Shown here piece after piece: positions 48,883 to 60,500 of a stretch of DNA of 64,000 nucleotides (position 1 is its first letter; the number at the start of each line of letters is the position of its first letter). This DNA is from Paraspadella gotoi (Eukaryota; Chaetognatha). The notes under the pieces are model-generated. The model was not told where the DNA came from and did not search any database. It saw only the letters and a list, made by a program, of their open reading frames with translations. The translations under genes and the position numbers were made by a program. The stretch spans positions 930,437-994,436 of the forward strand of contig JBJCIZ010000028.1 of NCBI GenBank assembly GCA_051294375.1. The letters run 5' to 3'.

Positions 48883-49451
48883 TCTGAAATATGAGTTGGT
48901 TTAGAAGTTTGGAAGTTCTCGTGTTTGAACAGAGATACCACACCATCCCTAATGTTTATTTCAAATATATTTATAATAATGAAACGAGCTAAATATTTCT
49001 TCTCAGATCCATCCTGGCCATCTCCTCCCTCGGCAACAAATACATCCAATTCCATCAACCTTGGAAACTTCTCAAGTCTCCCTCCACCGCCGCCCGCGCC
49101 GCCACCGTCGTCGCCGTCGCCGCCAATCTCGGCTGCCTCCTCGGCCTCCTCCTCGGACCCTACATGCCGGAGACCAGTCGGACGATCCTCTCCACGATCG
49201 TCGCTCTGGACGAGAAGCTCGAGATTCCGGGGAGATTCGTGCCGCTGCTCAAGGAAGGTCACGCCATCGGGACGCCGCAGCCGCTCTTCAAGAAAATCGA
49301 GCCAGAGTTGGTGGAGGAGCTGAAGGCGAGATTCGCCGGGCGGCAGGCGTCGCGGTCGCCGTCGAAGGCGTCGTCGCCGGCGTCGGCCGCGGATGTGGAG
49401 GCGGCCAAGGCGGACGTTGCGAAGCAAGGGGAGATCGTGCGGGAGTTAAAG

Positions 49452-49486
<35 letters not shown>

Positions 49487-50326
49487 TGCTGACAAGTTGA
49501 GGAAAAGTAGAAGGTTGGCAGAGAGAGAGTGAAAAGAAATCACGGTCATGGGACATGAGTTTAAGTTGGGGCCTCGGATAATGATTAAATTGTGGCAGCA
49601 AGACTTAAAGCTGCCTCACTGCTGTCCGTCCTCAGCCTCGTCTCAATGGCTGAGCAGGCTAAATCATCTCATTCCATCCGTGCGTCCCGGGTTCAATCCC
49701 TGGGTATCCCGGTTCTGGCTTAAATGTGACGGTGCCGGTATAAACATGCCAGTGACAGGAGGCGGTCACTGAGGGTCCGCAGCCCCTACGCCAGTTGGTG
49801 AGATACCCCGCGCCCCGGGTATCACAGGTTATCCTCCCGTTGCCATAAAATATTATTTAAATACATTTTTTATCAATTAATTTTAATTATTACATTCCCC
49901 CCTTTCCAGTCCAAATCCTCACCGAAACCCGAAATCGAGGCTGCCGTCTCCCTCCTCTTGGATCTCAAACGGAAACTGGCCGCCATTTCCGGCGAACCCT
50001 TGAACTCTAAGGAAGACAAAAAGAAAGCTAAATCCGGCGCCGGAAATCTCGTCAAATCTCCGGCGTCGAAACCGGAAGCGTCTCCAGCGGAGCCGACGCC
50101 GACAGACGCCGCCGAAGCTCAACGCCTTTCCCTTCTCGTCCAGGCTCAGGGCGATCTCGTCCGCGGACTCAAGGCGCGCCGGGATCCGGTCGCGGAGAAG
50201 GCGGAGGTCGACGCCGCCGTCGCCGAGTTGCTCGAACTCAAGCGGAAGATGTCGTTGGCGTCGGGGGAGACGGAGAAGCCCGTCGGCGGGGGAGGAAAAA
50301 AGGGGAAGAGGAACGAAAGTATATAA
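43075..50326 (+). CDS. MARS1: Cytosolic methionyl-tRNA synthetase with two WHEP domains
   Basis: Seventeen exons: 43075-43254, 43563-43701, 43864-44074, 44618-44744, 44808-44888, 44963-45142, 45569-45688, 45751-45956, 46258-46383, 46930-47042, 47255-47380, 47613-47771, 48082-48208, 48452-48571, 48658-48823, 49007-49451, 49910-50326; about 1015 residues. N-terminal GST-C-like region, then the class I core: [16 protein letters not shown] (HIGH equivalent HLGN), [18 protein letters not shown], zinc knuckle Cys pairs (CGRC, CDKCGK, CKIC), [23 protein letters not shown] (KMSKS equivalent), and the anticodon-binding helix bundle. Two WHEP modules follow (GEIVRELK... and GDLVRGLK...). It charges tRNA-Met. 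Apparent indels: a C missing in exon 3, an extra G near 45900, five bases missing near 47743 (two residues before FHSVIFPAS). The last has no second copy to check. Confidence 0.93.
44438..44447. other. Assembly gap, 10 N, between overlapping ends
   Basis: About 130 bases before the Ns (TTAATTTAAATAAATAGACG onward) are repeated directly after them, so two contig ends that overlap were joined without merging. Confidence 0.99.
48829..48880 (+). repeat. (GA)n microsatellite
   Basis: Directly after the splice donor of the MetRS exon ending at 48823. Many donors in this window (GGTGAGAGAGAG) run straight into GA tracts. Confidence 0.95.
49628..49850 (+). mobile_element. tRNA-derived SINE in the last MetRS intron
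   Basis: TGGCTGAGCAGG fits the pol III A box exactly, and GGTTCAATCCC 44 bases on fits the B box. The distance is tRNA-like. A GC-rich non-tRNA body follows to about 49850. A tidy cloverleaf is not obvious, so I call it a SINE, not a tRNA gene. Confidence 0.6.
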
Positions 50327-50349
50327 AAAAAAAGAAAACTTTGTATCGG

Positions 50350-50413
<64 letters not shown>

Positions 50414-50689
50414 AACGTTGTGTTAATTGTTTATTTAGAATTTTAGGATAAAAATTTCTTTTTGTTTTTTCGTTGCAGTGATGCGTCCAATGGTTTTTCC
50501 CCCCCCATCTCCCGAGAATTAGTCTAAGTTTTTTTTCTCTTCGTTATTTTTTTTTTTTCAAGTCTCAGATTTTTTTTTATAGTTCAAATGCTTTAGGAGT
50601 AATTATTTTTAGTTACGGTCCTCAATTCCTCATTCCACGCGGCTTGAAAGTTTGAAAGAATTTAAATTATTTATGAATTTTCAGATCTG
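50327..50689 (+). other. Intergenic region MetRS-kinase with (GA)n tract and acceptor-like site
   Basis: A ~55-base (GA)n tract at 50354-50409 and T-rich sequence. GAATTTTCAG ends at 50684, five bases before the ATG. Confidence 0.6.
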
Positions 50690-52564
50690 ATGGCTGTGAG
50701 ACGTTCGACGGGAATCGTTTCCCGCCTTTTTTGTGGCTTTCGAAATGAATCTGGATTTAGTATTCGTTTCTTAGAAAAAGCAAAAAATCATTTTTCCATC
50801 TCCGTCGACAGCGGAATTGTCAAAACGCCCGTTAATGTTAACGAAAATGTCAATAAACTTATTCCTGACCTTAACTTGACCTCACCTCCTCCTCATTTCG
50901 ACCTTACCCTTTCTCCGGACGACGATCCTCGATCCATTCTCTCTTTCCTTCCCCTTTTTCGTCCCGACTTTTCTTCTTCCTCGATCGTTCGTCCATTGTC
51001 CGGCAGCGCCACCAACGCCCTCTTCGTCGTCGTCAAAACCGGCGCCTCTCTCGTCGTCCGCATCAACTGTCCCGACACCGTCGTCGACCGGAAACTGGAG
51101 ATCGCCAACTGGCGCCTTCTTGCGCGTCGCGGGTTGGCGCCTTCGCTTGTAGCCACTTTCGATAACGGAGTCGTTTACGAGTTTGTCGAGGGTCGGACGT
51201 TGACGAGGGACGATTTGAAGGATCTTTCAGTCACGCGATCGATCGCCTTCGAGATGGCAAAATTGCACAGAATTCGACCAGAGGTCTCGTTGAAAGTCGA
51301 ATCGGTTTTGTGGTCGTGGATGGACGACTACATCTCGCTCATTCATTCCGATCCGTGTTCGGACGAGATCTCCTCAGCGGAGAGTCGTCTCGCAATTCCC
51401 TCTCCTCAAACCCTTCGTAGAGACGTGGCCGATTTGCGTGGAAGGGTCGAGTCTTTCTCGTCTCCCGATTCCCCCTTCGTTTTTTGTCACAACGACCTCA
51501 ATCTCGACAACGTGGTTTTCCGAGAAATAGATTCGAGGTCGCGATTCATCGATTGGGAATTCGGAGGCTGGAACTGGGCGGCTTTTGACGTCGCTAACCA
51601 TTTTAACGAGTCTTACAGGTTAGGGTGCGCGAGGTGAGAAAAGAGTGGAAAAGATATTATGTGGAAGACGAAGCCGCGAGTGGATCGGATCGAGTGGGTG
51701 GGTGAGACGCCCCGTCCCGCTTTAACTTGTGTGAATATCAGCAGGGCGCGNNNNNNNNNNTGAATCAGCAGGGCGCGAACTCGAGGCTTTTGGTTTGGGA
51801 AGAGCTCGTGACGTTGTGACGTCGCGTTACATCATTTTTTTTGTGAATAGGATTTTTTTCACAGGTTAAAAGTACCTTTATTTTAAAAGTCTTCGAAACA
51901 ACATTAACTTAGGTTTCATATTTTTATTTTATTGAGGGCAGGTTAAGTTATTTTAGGCGATTGAAAACTAAAATTTATATAGCGCCGGAACGAGTTCATG
52001 ACCGCAAAATTTTACATTAATTTACGTGTATGTAGTCCAAGTTACAACAATAAAAAGTCTAATATAAAATTTGACTTTTATTATTTATTATTCATACATC
52101 CCGATTCTCGAACTTCATTCTTCATCATTCTCGTTCCGACGTCATTCCAATTCTCAAGACTCCTGTTGCAGACGGATTTCTCAGAAAAGCTCCGCGCCCA
52201 TGACGACGATGAAAGTTCTTTGACCCTCGTCGCCAAATTGTGTCCTTCGAGAAATGAAAAGTTGGACTGGATTCGTTTTTATCTCAAGTCCCGTCGCTTT
52301 TTCGACTCTTCCAAGTGGTCGGCCGATTCCGAAGGCGACGACGATGTTCTCTCCGAAGCATCGCTCATCTCCTCCCTTCGGGTCTCCGACGAGGATGCGG
52401 AGTCGTTTATGGGAGATGTCGAGCTACTGGACGAGGCGTCCCACTTGTTCTGGAGCCTGTGGGCTTTCTCTCAGTCTCGATCATCGAAAATAGGTGCCTC
52501 GTTCGGGAGGTACGCCGCGTTGAGGTACGGAAGAAGCAAAGCGCTTCGGGATAAGTTTTCGTAA
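50690..52564 (+). CDS. Ethanolamine/choline kinase-like, copy 1 (two exons, N-terminal extension)
   Basis: Exons 50690-51618 and 52159-52564 join in phase to 444 residues. The kinase part begins near residue 65: LSGSATNALF (nucleotide loop), VVRINCPDTVVDRKLEI, FVEGRTL, Brenner motif FCHNDLNLDNVVF, choline-kinase motif FIDWEFGGWN...FDVANHFNE, and a C-terminal EASHLFWSLWAFSQS. Catalytic Asp (HND) and Mg-binding Asp (IDWE) are present. It would phosphorylate ethanolamine or choline, first step of the CDP-ethanolamine/choline pathway; ETNK-like by the WEFGGWN segment, substrate not certain. Residues 1-30 are rich in Arg/Ser without acids at the start and could be a mitochondrial presequence, which the neighbour at 53053 lacks. 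The intron contains a 10-N gap. Confidence 0.85.
51751..51760. other. Assembly gap, 10 N, between overlapping ends
   Basis: CAGCAGGGCGCG occurs on both sides of the Ns, so the flanks overlap. Confidence 0.99.
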
Positions 52565-53052
52565 AATGTCGTCGCGGAATCACTCGGTAAACGCGTAGTA
52601 CCCAAGGCCTCTGCTATAAAATATTAATCATTAACTCATGATAGCTGGAGGGAGAATCAATTAAATAATTATCAATGACGAAGGATTGAATAATCAAGGA
52701 ATATTTAAATTTATTATTTAAATAAGACATTAATCAATGAATTAAATCCACAAATGTTTATACGCAATTTCGCAAAAGTTTAATCGAGATTCCTGCTTTT
52801 TGCTTTTTGGATTGCAGCTTTTTGGTCAAGATCTCTTTTGGAAGCTTAAAGTGCTGGGCATTCTGACGTATTGTGATTCAATTTCAACCATCTTGATAAT
52901 TAAATCTCTTGCCGCTTATTAAATTAACTTCAGCACAACTCCTCTGTACTTCTCGGTTTAACAAAACGTGGCTCAAGAAACTAAAAAGCTATTTTTCCCA
53001 CTTTTCAATTCATTTAAATTTTTACAGAATTATTTATTAATTTATAAACAAA
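52565..53052 (+). other. Intergenic region between the two kinase genes
   Basis: AT-rich, nothing coding. TTAAATTTTTACAG ends at 53027, 25 bases before the next ATG, and resembles a 3' splice site. Confidence 0.55.
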
Positions 53053-54165
53053 ATGTCTTCAAGTGAGACCAAATGCAATGAGCCTCATTTCAACTTAACC
53101 CTTTCCTCCGATCCCGATTTCGAATCCATCACCAATCTCCTCCGCCTCTTTCCTCTCGACTTCACTTCTCCCTCCACGACCGTCTCCAAATTGTCCGGCG
53201 GCACCAGCAACGCCCTCTTCCGCGTCTCCAACGACGGCGCCTCCGTCGTGGTTCGCGTCAACGGCGAAGACGCCGTCGTCGACAGACAGCGGGAGATCCT
53301 GGACCGGCGCCGATTGACGCGCCACGGAATGACGCCGCCCTTTCTCGCCACTTTCGACAACGGCGTCGTTTACGATTTCGTCGAGGGTCGAACGTTGAAG
53401 AGAGAGGATTTAAGGGACGGAATGATCGCGGGTCTCGTCGCTTTCCAGATGTCGAAGCTGCATTCGATTCGCCCTCGGAAATCTGAGAAAGTGGAATCGG
53501 TTCTCTGGCGATGGATGGAAGATTTCGTGTCTCTGATTCCATCCACGGGTCCAGTCTCGAACGTCATTCCGTCTCGCGAGACTCTGCGGGCCGAAGTCGA
53601 ATCCCTTCGCCGCAGAGCCGAGTCTTTCACCTCCTCCTCATCCTCTCTCGTCTTTTGCCACAACGACATCAGCTGCGACAACTCGATCTTCGACGAGAAG
53701 CTCGCCCAGGTGCGCTTCATCGATTGGGAATTCGGCGGATGGAATCGAGCGGCGTTCGACGTCGCCAATCACTTTACAGAATTCGTCGGCGGGTGGAGCG
53801 ACGAAGGGGAAGGGGAGGGATTCCAGATCGATTTTTCTTTGTGTCCGAATAAAAAGGAAAAGACACAATGGATTCGCTTTTACCTTCGATGCTGTTCCTT
53901 TATGAACTCCTTTAAATCAACTGTGGACGACGAACTCTCTCGACAACCCGTTTTCGATATTGCCGCGATTTCCGCTCAACGAATTTCCGAGGAAGAAGTC
54001 GAGGCGTTTTTAAAGGAGGTGAATGTGATGGAGGAAGCCTCGCATCTCTTTTGGAGTCTTTGGGCTTTGAATCAGGCGAGGGTGTCGAGCATCGGCGTCT
54101 CGTTCGGTAGATACGCCGACTTGCGGTACGAGCAGAGCAAGAAAATCGGGGCAATTAGTGACTGA
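53053..54165 (+). CDS. Ethanolamine/choline kinase-like, copy 2 (single exon)
   Basis: Uninterrupted frame of 370 residues, a full kinase length. Motifs: LSGGTSNALF, VVRVNGEDAVVDRQREI, FVEGRTLKREDL, CHNDISCDNSIF (HxDxxxxN kept), FIDWEFGGWNRAAFDVANHF, EASHLFWSLWALNQARVSSI. It aligns with copy 1 end to end except for the N-terminal extension and for lacking the intron after NHF. Tandem position suggests local duplication; the missing intron means either intron loss in this copy or gain in the other. Same expected reaction as copy 1. The start at MSSSE is preceded by AACAAA and is the first in frame. Confidence 0.88.
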   Translation: MSSSETKCNEPHFNLTLSSDPDFESITNLLRLFPLDFTSPSTTVSKLSGGTSNALFRVSNDGASVVVRVNGEDAVVDRQREILDRRRLTRHGMTPPFLATFDNGVVYDFVEGRTLKREDLRDGMIAGLVAFQMSKLHSIRPRKSEKVESVLWRWMEDFVSLIPSTGPVSNVIPSRETLRAEVESLRRRAESFTSSSSSLVFCHNDISCDNSIFDEKLAQVRFIDWEFGGWNRAAFDVANHFTEFVGGWSDEGEGEGFQIDFSLCPNKKEKTQWIRFYLRCCSFMNSFKSTVDDELSRQPVFDIAAISAQRISEEEVEAFLKEVNVMEEASHLFWSLWALNQARVSSIGVSFGRYADLRYEQSKKIGAISD

Positions 54166-54502
54166 AAAAATCACTCGCGAGTGAACTGTGATTTTTATCT
54201 GTGATATATCAGTCACAATTATGCCTTTTTCTCCTAGGTGATAAATCAAGAACTCAATCCATTTAACAAATTATTTTTTATTTATAAATTTCTTAAACAA
54301 ATTATGGTTTGTTTTATTTTCTATTCGTTTACAAATCAGGTACAAGAATAAACAATGCGTCGCCAAGGAATGTTCCTATGCGACAGCTCATGTTTAATGT
54401 CCCTTGGACAGTCTCCGCCTCATCAGCTTCCAATCCCTAACGTTTGACATCCCATCCCAACCCCCTATCCATTGGATACTGGATAGTATCCAATCCCCAG
54501 CC
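54166..54502 (+). other. Intergenic region kinase-BRIP1
   Basis: 337 bp, AT-rich on the left. CCAATCCCCAG ends two bases before the BRIP1 ATG. Open sequence upstream of that ATG has no family similarity. Confidence 0.5.
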
Positions 54503-57500
54503 ATGTCCAACCCCGCCGGACATCGTTTCACCATCCGCGGGGTCGAAGTCGACTTCCCCTGCAAACCTTATCCGTCACAATTTTCCGTCATGGACAAAGT
54601 GATCACTGGACTCAAGAATCGAACCCACAGTCTCCTCGAATCCCCGACGGGCAGCGGGAAATCATTGGCGCTGCTCTGCGCCACGTTGGCGTGGCAGCGT
54701 CATCATCAGCGCCAATTGAATGAGAGTGGTGACGGGGTTTGCTATTGCGTGTGTCACTTTAGAGAGGCCGCTTCGGATGGCGAAGGAACGGAAGTCGAAA
54801 AGAAGGAAAGAGGGAAAAAAGAAAAGCGATCGAGAAAAGATCGAGAGAAAAACGGGGAATCGTCGAAAAGTAGTAGGGATGAAGTCGACGACGATGAGGA
54901 TTTCAAAAAGCCCGTCGTTAAAAAGCTCAGATCGAAAGTGAGAATCGAATACGAGGATGACGACGAGGATGAGGACGACCGTGACAAAAACGACGACCAC
55001 AACTCCCACGACGCCCAAGAGCTCGAGGAAGACGCCGACTCGGAAAAGGAAAACAAACGCGAACCGTGCCATTGCTGCGAAACCCCCGGTCGACCCTTCA
55101 ACTCCACCAAAGTAGTCGACGAAACTCTCGGGGGAAAGAAGAAAGACGCCCAGCAAGACGGTCCGGCCAAGATCTACTACGGATCCCGAACCCACAAGCA
55201 GATCGCCCAGTTGGTCCGAGAGTTGAAGAAGACCGTCTACCGCGGGGCCAAGATGACCATTTTGGCGTCGAGGGATCAGACCTGCGTGGAACCGGATGTG
55301 GTCAAGAGCAAGAACCGGAACGAGGGATGTAACGAGATGTTGAGGAGGAGGAAGAGGGGAGATATGTCGGGTGAGGAAATCGGTTATCGGTGAACGTCGA
55401 AAGCCTGATTGATAAAGTTGGTTTAATGTTTACATCTTAATCAATAATCGTTCTATATTAAGTTATTAAGCAGTCCCTGAGCTTCGGATCAGGCTGTAAC
55501 ACCGTGTTACAGGCGGGCTATGTGCCCTGTCCCTCTTAATTGCAAGACGACCATCGGGCTAGAACCCCGAACCTTTGGGTTGGGAGTTGAATGAACTTGC
55601 CTTCTGCACCAATTACCGCTATGAACAGTATCGCTTGATTACTTGCCAGCTTTTAAAAGTGCTAGGAAATGGTCAATTATGTAGCATTGTTAAATCTTTG
55701 AAAACGTGTTCCACCCTATTTAAACCTATTGTATTTAAATTTATTACTCGTACTTACCATCCCCCCTCAGGCAGCTGCCCCTACTACGAGAACGGGACCC
55801 ACCTGACCCACCGCGTCCTGGCCAAAAGCGGCCTCACCTCCGGCTGGGACTTGGAAGACCTCGTCAAGTTCGGCCGACGCCGCGCCGCCTGCCCCTTCTT
55901 CGGCGCCAAAGCTTTGAGGGAAGAGGCGGAGATCGTCCTCTGTCCCTACAACTACCTCATCGATCCTCTCATCCGCGACTCGTTGGAGATCAACCTCTCC
56001 GGTCACGTGATCATTCTCGACGAGGCCCACAACATGGAGGACACGGCCAGGTTTTGAAGGAGCGGAGGGGTGATGGGGAAAGCTCGGACATTGGATGAAC
56101 GACGAGTGTTCCAGGTCGCCGCATGCTTTTATTCATACTTGACCTTTAGCGGTGAAATCATTGGGCAATGAAATGTCAATGGGAACGTTAGTTTATCGGC
56201 TCCTTTTTCGGTCATGTTAATATACTATATCTTCAAATTTTACAAGTAGCCGTTGGTTAATTGAAGTTTGAACTTCTTCCACTTCCGGAGAAAAAAAAAC
56301 TAAATGGCCATAACATACACTTGAACTTTTTTTTTATTAGATGATAGGTTATTGTTGACTCTGCTTTGTCGCTCGTTTTAAGTCACAATCTAAATAAAAG
56401 TAGTTGAATTGTTATTACTGCAATATGCAAATTATATTAAGAAGTTCATTACGACTTGAATACTTGAATACATAAATAAATATTATTCCGTCTACGGCGA
56501 ATCGAAAATCCAGGAAAATCGAAATTTACAACGCTTTCTTTCTGGAGAAAAATGTGCTCGATTCGCAGCTCGAACCTTCCATCGCGAGCGTTTTCTTTTC
56601 AACCCCCCCCATTCCCCCCCAACCCCTCCAATCCTCCCTTCAGAGAAGCGGCAAGCGCGGAGTTCGGTCTCCCCGATCTCGAAGACGCCCTCGACGATGT
56701 GGCCAAATTCCTTCCGCTCGGGATCCTCGTCGAGGAACACGCCAGGATGCAGCTGCTCTTGAAACAGGTTTGACGGATCCTTCGTTGTCAGAGAGACCTG
56801 AAAAATACAAGTGTCAGGCGACGAGGAATAATAAGAGTGGGGGAAAAGAAGAGACGATACGTTTGTTAGGAGAATATTCCTAAGAAATTGAGCTCGGCCC
56901 AACTTGAATCTTCACTTAAGACCACCGACCTCCCCACCTCAGCTCATCGCCCTCATCCACGAAAACTCGAACAAACTCGAGCAGCGAAGTTGGGATCTCG
57001 AATCCAAAGTCTTAAGCGGCGAAGCGACGATCGAGCAACTCTCCCTCAAAGGCGTCGGCCCTTCAGCTTTTAAAGAGATGAGAAAGAGCATGAGGAAGGT
57101 GGCCAGCGAGAACTCCGATCCCCAAGGCGGGAGTCCGCCATTACTCTCCGGCTCGGAACCGACTTCGGCGCCGCCGCGTCTCCACCACTCCACCGTGGCG
57201 CTTCTCAAGAACGCCGTCATCATCCTCGCCTTTCTCTTTCGGGACGATTGCGTCAACGTCGTCGACTACAAGACCGTCGTCAAACGGGCGCGACGCCGTC
57301 CGAACGCTAGGAGTTTTCGGCGCCGTTCGGGAAACAGCGCGGTGAAGACTGGAGAGTGGTTGTCGACGAGCGCCGCTGGAGGAGGCGGCGGCGGCGGCGG
57401 CGACGACGAAGACTTTGAATACAAGATTCAGTTTCTTTGCTTGAATCCCGCCGTCGCTTTTACCAACATGGCCAGGGGTAAGATAATTTGGTTAATTACT

Positions 57501-60500
57501 TGATACAATAATTTTAAGTTAATAAAAGTTAATCAGAAAATTATTTAACGCTTTATTGCATATTGGATTAATAGATAATTATCTAGAAATGTTTTAAATT
57601 ATTTCTCAACTTTAGGTTTATTAATTTAACGAGAAAAAGATTGATTTTTTTTCACAACGAATAATTATTAGTTTTATTACATACATGTTTCGACTAGCAT
57701 TTCTGTTCTTCATCAGTGTAAATGGCAATTTATGAATTATTATTATTATATTAATTTAAATTTAAAAGGATTTTCTCAGGCGTCCGTTCCATCATCCTCG
57801 CCTCGGGCACCCTCTCTCCCATGGACTCTTTCCAATCCGAACTCGGCCTCAACTTCGACCAGCAACTCGAAGCCAATCACGTGATCAAGGACGGGCAGGT
57901 CTTGGTCTCCACGGTCGGGCAGGCTCCCAGCGGCGTCCCGCTCAAAGCCACCCACCAGAACACGGACGGGCTGGACTTTCAGGACGGACTGGGCGATCTC
58001 GTGCGCCGCATTTGCGAACGGACGGCCCACGGCGTTCTCTGCTTCCTTCCTTCGTATTCCCTGCTCAACAAGCTCCTCAAGCGGTGGAGGCAGACTGGGT
58101 TGGTCGCGGCTTTCGAAGGCGGGAAGAGGGTCTTCGTGGAACCGAGGGGAGGTGAGGGTTTTCGAGAGGGTTAGGGGTGGAGGGGACGATCGGGGATTTT
58201 TAAATTTAAATTATAATCTGTTGAAACGGATCTTTAAAATTGTCAAGAATTATTGGTTGGCTACTATGTCTCGTGTTAAGATAGTTGATGGTCATAAACT
58301 TTTGCCATAGCAAGCGAACCTTGTAACCTTAAAGGACTCGGGTTCCCGCCCTCCTAATGTCACTGTCAGACCCGAAGTTCAGATTACTGTGAACTACGAC
58401 CGGGTGGTTTTCCGTAATGTCCTCCAATATTATTATCTTGTTCAATTTAATAAGTTAATATTGTATTTATTTAAACTAATAATTGTCTTTATCCTTTTCG
58501 TTCGATTCAAAAGGCGACAAGGACGAGTTCGATCGCCTCTTGACTTCCTTCTACTCGACGATCGAATGCACCAACTCCGGTCCCGCCCCCAACGGTCAGG
58601 ACGGCGCCCTGCTCTTCGCCGTCTGTCGGGGAAAAGTCAGCGAGGGGATGGACTTTACCGGTTAGGGTGGAAGTGGAAGAGGGGGGGTTGTGGAGGGTCG
58701 GAGGGAGGTGTTTGAGGGGGATGACGTTTTGTTTAATGTCATAAAATCATAGTAATTTTATACCCGATTCTTTTTGGGTCCCTCGACTTTTCTTCTTTTC
58801 CTAGAAAAAATATTAAATTTAAATAATATACAATTAAACTAATAAAATAATGAATTAATTAACATGGATTAAATCTCCCCCCCCCTCCAAGACAACAACG
58901 CCCGCGCCGTCATCACGGTGGGCATCCCCTTCCCTTCCTTCGTCGACACGGCCGTGATGGAGAAGAAAAAGTACAACAATTTCTTCGCCTCTTCGCGTCG
59001 TCTCTTGTCGGGCGATAAGTGGTACGAGATACAGGCCTATCGCGCCCTCAATCAGGCGTTGGGCCGATGCCTGCGTCACAGGCTCGACTGGGGGGCCTTG
59101 GTTCTCGTCGATTCTCGGTTTAAGGTAAAGAGGGAGTGGATGGTAATGGAGATGTAATGGAGATGGTATTGGAGATGGTAAAGGATTGTGATTGAAACGC
59201 AGAGATTGGGGGGGAACAAATTCTTGAGAGGATTTTATTCTCCAATTTTTTTTTTTCTGAGAGTCTTTTAATTTAATATTCCTTTTCATCTAATAGAGTT
59301 AAGGTTTCTCACAGTAAACTGATATCCATCATTTTAATTATATCGCCAAAACGCAAGATGATCTTTGCAATATGCAAATGAGATTAACGAATTTTTCAAG
59401 GATAATATTGAATGTTAGTACCCCTTATTCAATATTTACAACATTAAATATCTCTGACTAGATGGAAAAGGTTCCAGTCTATCTTTGGAGAAAAATATTT
59501 GATTCATTAAAATGAGCAAAATCTTTTTAATCTCTTCAAAATAATTATACATACATTATTATACAATATACATACATGTATAAGTTTACGAGAACTTTTC
59601 ATTCTCTACTACCCAGGAAAACCCCCAACGCTACATCAGCGGCCTCTCCAAATGGGTCAAGAGCAAAGTCGTCCACTTCGACTCTTGCGTCGACTTTCTC
59701 CGCGAATTGGAATCGTTTCAAACGGCGCGGCGTCGAGAGGCTGCGGCGGCGGCGGCTGAAGCGGGCGGCGCTGCCGCGTCGTCGTCGATGCTGGACGCAA
59801 CGACGACGACGAAGCAAGAGCGACCTCTCCACCCGATGTTCACGACGCCGTCGTCTTCCTCGAGACGCAACGACGCCGCTGCCTCGACTTCCGCATATTT
59901 TCCGACGCCGGAACCGTCGGCCTTCCTCGACGGCGCCAGTCGAGCGGCGTCGGAGGAAGAAGACGACGTGGTGCGGGCTTTCGCGCGAATGAAGGAGGAG
60001 GTGGAGAGAGAGAAGAGAGAGACGGAGAGGGAGAAGAGAGAGACGGAGAGGGAGAAGAGAGAGACGGAGAAGGAGAAGATAGAGACTGAAAAGGAGAGGA
60101 AGGAGAAAGGTCGAAAGGACGAAGAGTTTTTCTTCACCGACAAAAACGGAAAGAGGAGATTCGATTGGAGGGCGAAACGAGCGGCGGTGGTGGCCGGAAA
60201 AGGTGGGGTGGGGTGGGGGGAGCTAAGGTTAAGGCTGGAAAAAACTGAGCGGAAGTTGTTATGCGTCTCTGCTGAGGTTGAGGGAGAGAATAGTGTAAGA
60301 AGATTGGAGGAGGAAGAAGAGGAGGAGAAAAACATAATCGTCATCATCGACGACGACGAAGACAACAACGACGCCGTCGTCGCAGCAGCAGCAGCAGCAA
60401 AAAGCAGCAAGAGTTGCTGCCTCTTGAGCGACGCTACGGAAGCGGCGCCGAACCGATCGAGATCCGAGGGAACTTTGTCCGCCTTCGTCGAGGCGCCGGC

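Noticed and set aside
49640-49720. Functional tRNA gene
   Set aside because: A and B boxes are present, but acceptor and anticodon stems do not pair convincingly, and a SINE-like body follows.
54404-54502. Upstream extension of BRIP1 by 33 codons
   Set aside because: It needs a TTG start, has no family similarity, and an ATG preceding the conserved [18 protein letters not shown] is available.
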